64,000 nucleotides of DNA, taken from Nipponacmea schrenckii. Lineage: Eukaryota; Mollusca; Gastropoda; Lottiidae. The stretch spans positions 27,133,023 to 27,197,022 of the forward strand of contig CM060200.1 of the NCBI GenBank assembly GCA_030562195.1, in the 5' to 3' direction. This document shows, one piece after another, positions 32,800-44,349 of this stretch (the first letter of the stretch is position 1; each line of letters begins with the position of its first letter). The notes beneath the pieces were generated by a model. That model did no database searches and was not told where the DNA came from. It was given only the letters and a program-made list of their open reading frames with translations. Position numbers and translations under genes: made by a program.

Positions 32800-35700
32800 G
32801 TCATCTACGATATCACATAACTAAAAGCGCATTGAACTGCTTGAGAACCAGGAATCGATTGTGCTTCTTAAAAAGGAATAACTAAAATTTGGCATTATTC
32901 GCTGATAAAGCAAATATTTAGACGTAGTTAAACCGCATAATTGCTGGAAAGAGATTCGAATATACCATCTGGTTTCTAAATAATCTTTTCAAACTGTTTT
33001 CTCATCTTTTGTCAGTTCAAGAATTTAAGACACAAGTTTCAAATTATTTTCGTAGTGGAATGTATATTTCATTTAAAAATGTGCTATCTTGATGCACATA
33101 AATAAACAACAGGTGTCTTCAACCTGGTTTTATAATTTTGAAGTTTTGGAAGTGCTCTGTAGTCATGCAATTTGTATTAAAATAATTTCAGTCCTCCTAT
33201 TCATTCAGGCAATATTTTTGAGGGGGGAAGGGTGAACGAAATTAACCAAAGGTTCCAAAATGGCTGATGGACAGGAAACTGTTCAGAATCCTTGCGAGAA
33301 AGCTTCAACTTAAACTATGGATTTTACTGTTTTATTTATTTGGGTGGAGTCATTTTCTGTTTAATTTAAATTTTTATTTTCACACCTAGAGTTCGAATTC
33401 GTGAGAAGATACAATAGAAGGAGAATGACTGATATTTGAAGGTTGAATGCTGTAACAATATTCAAATCTTTGTGTATATGAATAGTGATCTAAGAGATAT
33501 ATGATGTATTCTGTTAACCAAATATTATCATAAACATCATCTACGTGTACTGGTGTATGGTGTTTAAAGCGTGTTCGATGACGAAGAGAATTTGATGGCG
33601 AAATTCTGCATAATGAGACTGACAGTCCTTATTTAGACATGAACGATGAAAAAGAATTCGGTTGTGAGAGGGAAAGAGAAAGTTGAGCGCGGCCCAATTG
33701 AAAGCAAACTTTCCTGCTTACTTTACTCGATCAGAGCAATAATCTGGCAGGATTAATAGGAAGGCAAGTAATATATCCAGGGGGGCAACGGGGTATGGTC
33801 TAAGTTGAAGTAATGAAAATGGTCGGTTATCAGAATTTTTCATCTGCATGGGAGGGCAATTCCCCTGTAGGCGTTGGTCTGTTTTCCATGCCTCAGATGT
33901 TCAACTATTACATTTAGAGGGATTTCAACGAACTTTTCTAAATTGTTGTGTGTGTTTAACAACTCCTTTAGAACGAGCATTATCAAATTGTGTAGACGAT
34001 CCTAAAATGTTCCAATTTTTTCTAAATAACCCTTCTCAAACTTGGTAAGGAAGATTCGTAGATTAAAAATTTAAAATGAGCCACAAAATCAATATTTGGA
34101 TATTTCTTCGTAAATTTGGTAAATATTGCACAAATTGATTAAAATTGAGTAATTTTCGCACGACTTCAGAATGAGAACATCTCATCATCCAGGAGGTAGA
34201 TTGGAACATTGAGCTACCATGAATCTGAATAGGCCCTAATATTCCTTAGAGGTTAGTTTTGTGCGAAATTTCTTCGGGTATAGCATTGATTCACTAAAAG
34301 AGCAGCATGCACACCAATAGTGACTGAGGTTAAGATTAACATTTACAGTCGGACTTCAAAGGCTTTTTGATGTCTCAGAGTAAAGTTATACATGTTAATT
34401 AAAACGCAAATAGAAATTAACTCTTAATTAACTTAACCAAATACAAATGCCGAAAAATACCCAATTTCTTCATCGAAAAACGAAAAGGGGGTAGATATTT
34501 GTAGCATCTCGTAGTTGAAATAAACAGTTTAAAAGATGTATATCAACACATTTTTGTACTTCAAGGGGTTTTATAAAGCTCATTTATTTCCTAGTTAGAC
34601 TTCAACCTGTAATTTTTACATGTATATTCATTGTAGAACGTCAATAGACTAAATACAATAATTGTTATTTGTTCTGACAGTTACCTTTATCATTGTGTTT
34701 TTACAGGTATACTTGTATCAAATTTCAAGGTCGCATTATCCCGGTTTAACCTTTGATTGAGCGTCTACATTTAATATTGTATTGATCCCCTCAAGATTTA
34801 GTTCAGCTTTAAAGCTCAATATAACATCAATAATTTTATAATTTAGCGCAACATTTGAATCATGTATATTTATGACTCTTCCATTCTAACATCGATATAT
34901 CCAACATGTATATAGCTAATTTTTTATACTAAAAGGGGTATGTTGAGGTTAAACGAGCGGTACTCAGAATCTAATAGTTATAATGACTGGTGACATTTAA
35001 ATCACCAGATTTAGTCGGACGGTTTCGTTCCTGGTAAAATTGATTCTGGTCTTTGTAAAGAGTCACCGAAACAGTTGAAAACTATTAGAAGTGGCGTATC
35101 GCTAGTTGTGGATTCTTGTGTGTTTTATTTGTAAGATGGTCTTTCTGCATAATAAAATTCACTATATCCAATATAAGAACTAACTGAAATGGTACATTAA
35201 GTTTACCTATAAAGTCCTGCTTTTCAATTGTCGTATATGATACTCGGGCTGTGTTTAATGAGACACTTAAACAGTTTTAAAATTTAAAATGTTGAATGGT
35301 TAGATTAATAATTTCCCTTTGGAGCGTATATGATACCCTGGTTGTGTGTAGTTTGTCACTAAAACCGTTTGAAATCTTGAATAGAGGAAAAGGTTAATTC
35401 ACTAAGAGGGCTATTTGACTGTGGTATTTATCAAAGATATTCTACCGTTATATTTGACTTAAAACAATCAGCGTTGTGTTAACAAATTGACTATAGTATT
35501 AGTCTTGTTTTAAGGTTGTTTATTGACACTGTCTACTGTATCACATTACACCCTCACCTATAGATAACCCCTTCAAATACCCATTGATTTCCCCGGGTAG
35601 TTGACAAAAGCTAATTGTTCAAGTCTCTTCTGTGATGAATTGACCAAGGGATAAACCTCCACTACTAATATATTAGGTGTTAAAACCTGTAGATAACAAA

Positions 35701-38700
35701 CACGTCCAAAGAACATTTATTATTACTCATAGACAGAGTGGTTTTAATAAATCTCATTTTACTGTTTCGTTCCCTGCTTTTCTGAACCTTTGCGATCGTA
35801 ATTATTTTAAGGGTCGGGGAATTTCTGTCCAATTTTTGTACATCTTTCGCGGCAATTGAAAATGTTCATTCATTGACCCAAACGACTGTTTAATAGTCCA
35901 CGACGATGATATTCTAGTTAAGGCCGCTGCCATACGACTACTGGTTTCTCCCATGGACCAATAAGTTCATTGAGGGTCCGGCATACAAAACCATCGCTAC
36001 TACTGCACATAGTCTAGGTCAAAATATTCACACATATCGTTATCTTGTCTTCTGAATGTAATAATTGTTAAAAAATGTATATATTCAACTAAATTAAGAC
36101 GATTAAAAACTATGTCTGCATGGATGTTTAAGGATTTTTTTCTCATGAGAATCTTTCTGAGTGACATCTTGAAACACATGTCACTGATAGTCTTATCCAC
36201 GACATTCATTTCCTTTCAAAATATTTCTGAACATTATTGTCATTGCTCTTTAGCATATTTAACTAGAAAATATTCCAAGTTTCAGGAAATAACACATGTC
36301 ACATTATCATAGTGTCCAAACTTCTCTCCACTTCAGGGAATTCTATACATCAGCGAAATGGAATTTAATGCCAAGCTGCTTTGCCCACGTTTTACTTCCC
36401 TATTTGTACTTACTAACACGGGTTACTTTTTGGATTGGGCATTATGATATAACATCATGGAATCGAGAAGAAAACGTAAGATGATTAGTGATTAATTAAA
36501 TCCTTGACAATCATAAGAATGGTATTAGCGAAAGTATGTTGTTGAATGATAGGAGCCGCAGACATCGCGCTGAATTGCAGGAATATGGGAAGGCAGAGGC
36601 TAGATTTGGCTAGAGGTGTCCACCGTGCATATAAAATGGGTAGCAAACCACTTTTTAATTTAATAAATTTTCAAAATATGTTTTCGAAAATATTTCTTTA
36701 ACAAAGTAAAAGATAAAGGAGAATTTGTGGTAGAATGAAGTAGGTTGACAAATACCTTGTATTATAATAAAGTAGTAACAATACTAATTATATGTTCTCT
36801 ATGTTCAAATATGTCAATGATAGGTTTTGAACACATATAGTATTTTAACTAGACATGTATGAGTTAGGCGGAGAACATGCCCAGAGCTATAGCAATCTTT
36901 GTCATCAGTCTAACTATATGTATTCATGTTTGTTTCAGAAAAAAATACTACAGCACAAAACGGTTTAGAAGAATATTTTCAGAGCGAAGAACTTTACTAT
37001 TTCTTAATATTTATAGATTAAATAATATCAAATACCGTAATGTTCTATTCAAAAGGACTTTTAATAAATACACCTAAACTAGATTCTAAAAGTTCGAAGA
37101 GCAAAACGAAACCTGAATTTAAAAAAAATATTCTGATTGACTCATATAAACTAGTGGCATATTGGAGAATCTGATCAACCATTGGAGACACTCAACCTAG
37201 GCGCACAGACGGCAGGTGATGTTCTGGCGAAGAAATGGATCAGAATCTAAGGCCAGTATTTAGCTAATTTTGGGCCATGTTGGCAATCTTAAACGATGCT
37301 TTGCCATCTTTACTCACAGAGCTTTCTCAGTTTCTAGGTTACCAATGATTGTTAACATGAATAATATCAATTAAACAGAATGGGAACATTAATGATTAAT
37401 TTTCTAATTGAATTAAATGAAAAACACCTATAACTGTCCAGTATTATAAATGACTTAGTTACCCCATATCTAGCTAGGCACAGTAACTCAAGATAACAAT
37501 GAAAGAAACAAGGCGTTTATGGGGGTTAAATTCTGTGTTGACAAAATAAGATAAGCTAATTGTTTGCGTTAAACATCATTCCGACCTAAAACGTCAAAGA
37601 GATGAGAGCATCAGAAGAAATGGACTTCCGGTCAACGACTTATCCAATATCCAATAACCAATATATGTTCATAAATGCCCGGAAGCATGAATAAATTATG
37701 AAATTCCTAACTGTTATGATATAGTTTTCAAGAAACATATTAGAAAGAAATAGCCCAACAGTAACAACTTTCGTTCTCAAGAATCTAAATAGATACAAGA
37801 TTTTTATATGTAGTCATTTTTGGTCCAAACTAGCATATGTACTGTTTTTCATAGTAGCATAGATTCAAACCTGTTTGTTGAACCGACGCTACAGAAATTG
37901 TCAATTTCAGAATTGGAGCGTTAAAGAACAAGATATTTTCCAATAATTTTCGGAATTCCGCTGAAGAACATATAGTTTATACCCTGTAATGACTGTATAG
38001 ATATTAACTAAACTATCTTATGTAAATATATATAAATATATACTTATAATATACACAATTACACAAATTATACAAGCCAATAAGAGACACACTGTATACT
38101 TATTGCATGCAATATGTTTACTCTAAGGCTCGTTTTGAGAACAGAATCGTTCTTTTAATAAAGTAAATAAGACGTTTTACGTTGAAAAACGAAAACTGAA
38201 ATTTAAGTATGCCAATGGTCAAACTTTCAGAGTAGTGACACACAAGAATATTAGATATCGAGCATAAAGTTTATTATTCAAATCCTTTTATCATATTTGG
38301 TCTGGTCAGTATATCAATTATTTTATTTTACCATTACAAACATAACCAACAGTCTCTGTATTATTTGCTTAAATTCTTATTTTTGTCGGGAGTATAAAGA
38401 AATGGAGACAATAAAGGCGTTGTTTGGTGATATATTTAATCACTGTCCAGTGTTTTAATAAAATGATAAGTGGACATTCATGTTGAAGATAATGTTCAGA
38501 CGGACATACCATACCGACTCTGTGTGAAACGAATATGAGCAGGGGCCTTTCATTTTATACAAGAAAAGCATCGGTTCGGAAGCTGGACCCGTATTACTTG
38601 CTTGTTCTTTACCAAAACTACAGGCTAACGGCTTAAATTTCCCACTCATGGTTTTTCTGACTGATTTAAAAAACGGCTGTATTCTTCTAACCAAAGGCCC

Positions 38701-39190
38701 CATAAGTGTCTTTCTGAAAACAATGTGCAAATATGATTTCAGATTTTATATTCTAAATACTATTTATCCATGAATGCAGCAAAAGGATCATTTTCAGACT
38801 AAATGGTTTGCTATTACATTCGGACACTGTGACACAAGAGGTTGGAAAGATAATATTAACTATTAGTGGAAATGTTAGCCATACAGGTGGACGTTAAAGG
38901 GTTAAGAGGGTAAGAGTTATTTATTTTGTCACTACATACCTACTTGAATCTGTTATATCCATATACACTGGTCATTTCAGATCTCTTGATTATTTAATTG
39001 ATGGGTTTTCAAACCGTGTGAGAGTTGTTATTTAATACAAGTAGCGTTATAGACAGCAAGAGAATTAACCGTATTCAAATACGCCATATTGGTTCGTCGT
39101 TCTATATAAATAAAAGCAACACCGTCTTCTGAATATTGGTTCTTTTTATTTGACTTAGGAAAAGCATCTACCAGGGGTTAATTCGATAAT
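32800..39190. other. Intergenic stretch, little recognised
   Basis: About 6.4 kb, AT-rich. A degenerate direct repeat of roughly 95 bp is seen near 35230-35390 (CGTATATGATAC twice, each followed by a GTGT block and then an ACxGTTT block), with a weaker third piece near 35060. No gene supported. Confidence 0.4.
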
Positions 39191-39194
39191 GATT

Positions 39195-40215
39195 TGTAGC
39201 GCCATCTATCTATTGCGTTTGGAAATATGTCGATAGAACAAGCGTCATTCAGATTTAAATATAAGTATCTACCGTTTAGATTTAAATGTAAGAAGCGCCA
39301 TCTACTAAATATTCAGATTTAATCACAAGTAGCGCCATTTACTGAACATTCAGGTTTTAATATATGTAGTGCCATCTACTGAATATTCAGATTTAATCAC
39401 AAGTAGCGCCATCTACTGAACATTCAGATTTAATCACAAGTAGCGCCATCTACTGAATATTTAGATTTAATCACAAGTAGCGCCATCTACTGAACGTTCG
39501 GATTTAATCACAAGTAGCGCCATCTACTGAACATTCAGATTTAAATATATGTAGTGCCATCTACTGAATATTCAGACTTAATCACCAGTAGCGCCATCTT
39601 CGGAATATTCAGATTTAATCACAAGTAGCGCCATCTACGGAATATTCATGTTTAAACACATGTAGCGCCATCTACGGAATATCCAGGTTTAAACACAGTA
39701 GCGCCATCTACGGAATATTCAGATTTAATCACAAGTAGCGCCATCTACTGAACATTCAGATTTAATCACAAGTAGCGCCATCTACTGAATATTTAGATTT
39801 AATCACAAGTAGCGCCATCTACTGAACGTTCAGATTTAATCACAAGTAGCGCCATCTACTGATCATTCAGATTTAAATATATGTAGTGTCATCTACTGAA
39901 TATTCAGACTAAATCACAAGTAGCGCCATCTTCGGAATATTCAGATTTAATCACAAGTAGCGCCATCTACGGAATATTCATTTTTAAACACATGTAGCGC
40001 CATCTACGGAATATCCAGGTTAAACACAGTAGCGCCATCTACGGAATATTCAGATTTAATCACAAGTAGCGCCATCTACTGAACATTCAGATTTAATCAC
40101 AAATAGCGCCATCTACTTAATATCCAGGTTTAAACACAGTAGCGCCATCTGTGGAATATTCAGGTTAAAACACAGTAGCGCCATCTACTGAATATTTGGG
40201 GTTTAAACACAAGTA
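39195..40215 (+). repeat. 37-bp satellite array with about 26 copies and a 9-unit higher-order period
   Basis: The unit is CAGATTTAATCACAAGTAGC followed by GCCATCTACTGAACATT. About 26 CCAT cores can be counted; the outermost copies are worn. Marked variants (TTTAG spacer, GAACGTT, ATATATG, CATCTTCGG) recur in the same order: AATATTCAGATTTA occurs at 39382, 39714 and 40045, so the larger period is 332 then 331 bp, nine units. On the minus strand each unit reads CAGTAGATGGCGCTACTTG. About 12 copies match the CTCF core exactly as I recall it. Confidence 0.95.
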
Positions 40216-40255
40216 TCTGTTGTTATTCCGTAGTATCCGTCAACATGAGTAAAGA

Positions 40256-40855
40256 TGGGTTTATACTTCTTACGGCGTTAACGCCGTTAAACGTTTTTAC
40301 ACGCTGGGATACGGCGTTTGCCGGCGTTCTTCAGCGCATCGATTTATACTTACATCGCCAGCGAGTCAAGACGTATAACGGCGTTTGACGGCGTCACTTA
40401 TTCCAGAGGACAACTGTTGAACTTTCTAGCGTTTACGCTAGCAAACGCCGACAATCAATCAATCACAAGTAGCTATTGTACAAAACAGACAAGGAGTGAT
40501 TTGGATCTTTTCTTCAAACATTGACAACGTTGATATCAGTTATGTAATTCCATAGTTTATGACATGAAAGCGCGATGTAATTGATATAGAAAGGACATAT
40601 ATAGAAAGAAGAAGAAGTTTCGAATTAAAGGTACATGTATATTTGAAGGTATTATGCGATTTTCGTACAGTTCTTTTACTTCTGTAGACAATTTACATAT
40701 ATTCAAGACCAACAAAAGGTCGGCGCATACGGGCGTTGGCGCGCGTGTGTTTACACTTAAGACCAGCGCGGTCAGGTCTGGCGTTTTACGCCGCTAACCA
40801 GCGCAACGTTTTACGGCGTTTAACGGCGTTTGATGGCGTAAAAAGTATAAACCCA
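40256..40855. mobile_element. 600-bp inverted-repeat element (MITE-like), rich in GGCGTT
   Basis: The left end TGGGTTTATACTTCTTACGG is mirrored at the right end, which reads on the minus strand TGGGTTTATACTTTTTACGC. Both continue into GCCGTTAAACG. The ends and flanks are filled with ACGGCGTT / GGCGTTT motifs in opposite orientations, typical of subterminal repeats bound by a transposase. No open frame of transposase size exists, so it is non-autonomous. No clear target-site duplication is seen (only GA on both sides). It sits about 40 bp after the 37-bp satellite. Confidence 0.75.
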
Positions 40856-41515
40856 GAACTGAAGAAGGTGGCACGATTCGCCAACTCGTCATCCCTTTCA
40901 AATAGTCCACATGGCTAATATTTGTCATATTATGCTGTATCGTTTTATGTTCTACTTTGATCTAAATTTAAAATCAATTTGTAGTATCAAAATCTTAGTA
41001 GCCAAACACATTTTGTTGTATCATTTCCTGTCCTTGTTTGAGCACTAGTCAATTAGAAGACAGTGCACGTGTATAATTATTTTTATGAAACAACTCCAGG
41101 ATTGCCAGGAAATACTTTAAATTCTTAACATATTTATATAATATTTCAAAACAACAAACAGACTTCACCTTGTAAATAAATAAGTTACTGCAAACATATT
41201 TTTAGTGAAACATTACCTATTCTACTCTAAACTGCACTTCAACTTGTCATTTGGGTGTTGAACGCACAGCCTTATTAATATTATTAATTACCAAATTTAT
41301 TTTAGTTCATTTCAAACCAACACCCAGGGAGATTAATTTACAAAGTAATATAACTAACAAGTGTTAATCTTACTTTTGAACACTTAGTCCTCATTATTTT
41401 TAATGCGGTCATTGACCATATTGAGAATAAGTGGAACAATTTTTTTTCCTCTGTATTCCGTTTGTGAACCTTTAGTTCTTCTGGATCCATTGCATTTGTT
41501 TGGTTGTTGCAGTCA

Positions 41516-41718
41516 GGCAGTTTGGTTGATTCCGCGTAGGCAGTTTCGTTGTTTCGCTGTAGGCAGTTTGTTTGTTACGCTGTACGCAGTTTTGGTTGTT
41601 ACGATATAGGCAATTTGGTTGTTTCGCTCTCTACAGTTTGGTTGTTTCGCTCTCATCAGTTTGGTTATTTCGGTGTTGGCAGTTTGGTTATTTCGATGTA
41701 GGCGGTTTGTTTGTTGGA
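41516..41718 (+). repeat. 23-24 bp tandem repeat, about 9 copies
   Basis: Unit GGCAGTTTGGTTGTTTCGCT plus GTA, with drift between copies. It starts at 41516 and ends near 41718; a partial copy may precede it at 41490. Confidence 0.85.
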
Positions 41719-41729
41719 TAAGCTTGACC

Positions 41730-44140
41730 CCACTGTACGGACTATTCGTTGTGTATGGTTGTTGGTGGAAGCTTTCAACCAAACTTCTAAAATGCTATCT
41801 TGTATTTTTGAGTATCATGGGAGCCATCCAAGGACCTTTTTATTATTATTATTTATTTATTATTAAGTTAATATCAACCACCCTTCCTAAGTTATGGTCA
41901 ATTTAGAACGTTTACCTACAATGACTGTTAACACAAAAACTTAAAACTATCAATGGTCGTTTATTTGTTGTCAACAAAAGAATAATTTGAAATAATATAC
42001 CCAAAATATCTGGACTGTTTTCTTGATTAAATATATATATACAGGGTGGTCCACAAAATCACTAAAAGTAAGCTCTGGTTTTTTCAATTCACCTGAGACG
42101 CAAACCCAAGGATAAAGGGGTAAGAAAATCATAGAATTTTTTTCTTGGTCCTTAAATCCATAGAAGACTATCTATTTTGGTATCGAATAATATTTCTGTG
42201 CTACTTGAGATGCTTACCTGGAAGTGAAAGAATATGTATATATTTATAATGAAAAGAGATAACCGTGGATTTGTCTTTGTTTTGTTTTTTAATATATTAA
42301 CTGATAGTATATAGATATATATATTGTTGTCAATGTAGTTAAAGAATATGCGTATATTTTGTGGCCTACTCAGAACATATATTATAGTGAAACAGTGAAA
42401 ATTGAAAGCCGTAGAGTTGATATACTACCACCCACCGAGCTTCATTTATTCAATCAACCCAACAGTAAACAACAATCTGGTTTCTCGGAATTTTTAATCG
42501 CTTTGGTATCATTTTTTGGTTGTGATCTAATTGTTTGTTATATTGACTGAGTGTTGTTAGTTTAAACACCATAAAGAGACGATGTTATTAAAAGACAATA
42601 TAAAGAAGAACCGAGGAGTGAAAATAAAAAAGCTGGCTACTTGATTATCACGACAGCTGACAATTTCAGTTCAAAAGAGCAGTAGATCTACAAGCCTTTC
42701 GGGTGGTCGATATTTGAGATATTTCTTCCAGTGGGTATTTTACATTAACCTGAAGGTGCTCAGAGATGTGTCTTTGAAACTCATAGTTTCCAGCAACTGG
42801 TGGATTCTTCCATCCATCTTTCTTTAATTTCAAAGCATTTGTTTTGTTGTGTTTTTTTTTTCGTGTTAAAAGATGTTACAAGTAAGATTGGTTATTGCTT
42901 CAAGATTTTTAAATTTTTGAAGGCTATTCGACCCTAAGTGACCCCCAGTCGAGGGTCAGTATCAGTAAAAAATAGACAGTAGAATATAAGTAGCAACCTT
43001 GATGAAGTATGTTCTCTGGAGATATCAACTAGAAATAATACAATGGTACACGATCCCTAACAGATGGTGGTAGAAAGTCAATATTAGTATACCTTTATAC
43101 TATTATTATGTTTAACATATCGTCTTAGTATACATCTTATAATGCCATTAGTTGTATCTTATAATGATAGAATAGGTTCGAAATCGTTTTCTTTTTAATT
43201 TATCAGCGATCTCATCTAATGCAGTGATTTTGCGTCCTTTGATAAATGTATCAGCTTCAAACAGCACTTTTTCTTCGATTTGTGCCATATATAACTGAAA
43301 TAGAGAAACTCAAGGTGCGTAACTGGTAACAAAATAAAAAAGTTTAAATAGGCTTTCAAACTTTAAGGGAGGTAATTAGACAAATACTGAATACTTACTT
43401 CCCTTGAAATTGAAATTCAATTAATGAAATTTTTTCAATTTATTTTTCAATGAACCACTTTGCTCCTGAAATTGTTTGTTGGAGTATATCGACCGGAATT
43501 TTTTTGTTTTTGATTATTGTATATTTGGTGACATCGCTATTTGTTCCTTTCAAAAGAGGGTAACCACAAATATATTCAGATTATACGAATTTATCAACTA
43601 CGTGCGACCGCCTTTTCTGCCTAGTGCTGTCTAGTTTTTCTTTGAAAACAAGATTTACAGAGGTCACGATATCATTACTTCCAATGGCTTATTATATTTC
43701 TATCGAAAATCTATATCGTTTATAACATTCAGACATGGAATAAAATTTCAGGTCTATGACAAATATTACCTGCTATATGATTAATGGTCGACAGCAAGTC
43801 TATTGTGGTCAGTAGGAAATACAGCATGATCATTATATGATAAATATATTATAATAATTAGATCGGTATCTCTCTAGGGTGATTTTTATTAGGAGAGTTA
43901 ATTAAAGGAGCTACACCAGGAACTATTAACCGATCTAACTAAGATTTGAAGTAAAACAAAATGCTCGCATTTGCAACTTATATCTATATTGATAACATAT
44001 TAGTGTAAATAACCCTTAAGCGACATCTAGCAGTAAACATACCATTCAATAACAGAACACAATTTTATGTTAAACCACTCATGTGTTCCATCGTACACGA
44101 CTATAGCTATTTACATTGTCTTCATCAGGTGGAAATCGAA
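41730..44140. other. Intergenic stretch, possible transposon end at 42042
   Basis: At 42042-42063, after a TA run, CAGGGTGGTCCACAAAAT looks like the terminal repeat of a Tc1/mariner-type element, which starts at a TA site. I found no matching opposite end nearby. Otherwise AT-rich with no gene recognised. Confidence 0.35.
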
Positions 44141-44148
44141 GGGAATTA

Positions 44149-44256
44149 ATGCACAATGAGGGCAAAGTATAGGGACAAAATTACTCTTAGAGTCACAGAA
44201 TCATTTTTGTACATATTGAATAAGATGGGGAACAAAACGTTTCCCTGTCTTATACC
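44149..44256 (-). pseudogene. LINE reverse transcriptase fragment
   Basis: The minus strand encodes GIRQGNVLFPILFNMYKND and a few following residues. This is the G-x-RQG-x-x-L-x-P-x-LF-N-x-Y motif of non-LTR retrotransposon reverse transcriptase. Only about 36 codons align; nothing upstream or downstream extends the domain. A non-coding block at 43990-44140 is shared with 51600-51830. Confidence 0.75.
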
Positions 44257-44349
44257 TTATCAAGTATCTACGATAATCCTAAAGTGCTATTTTTTTAAAC
44301 GTTGTCGAACATTAAATTTAAAACTAAGGAGAGGCATACATCATTAAAT

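Noticed and set aside
38455..38730. 91-codon minus-strand frame of more balanced composition
   Set aside because: No family recognised and no intron or promoter context; could be a relic of an exon but cannot be supported.
31548..40215. CRISPR-like arrays
   Set aside because: The repeats are head-to-tail units with no unique spacers, and the DNA is clearly animal.
42042..42063. Complete Tc1/mariner transposon
   Set aside because: Only one terminal-repeat-like end is seen; no second end and no transposase frame.
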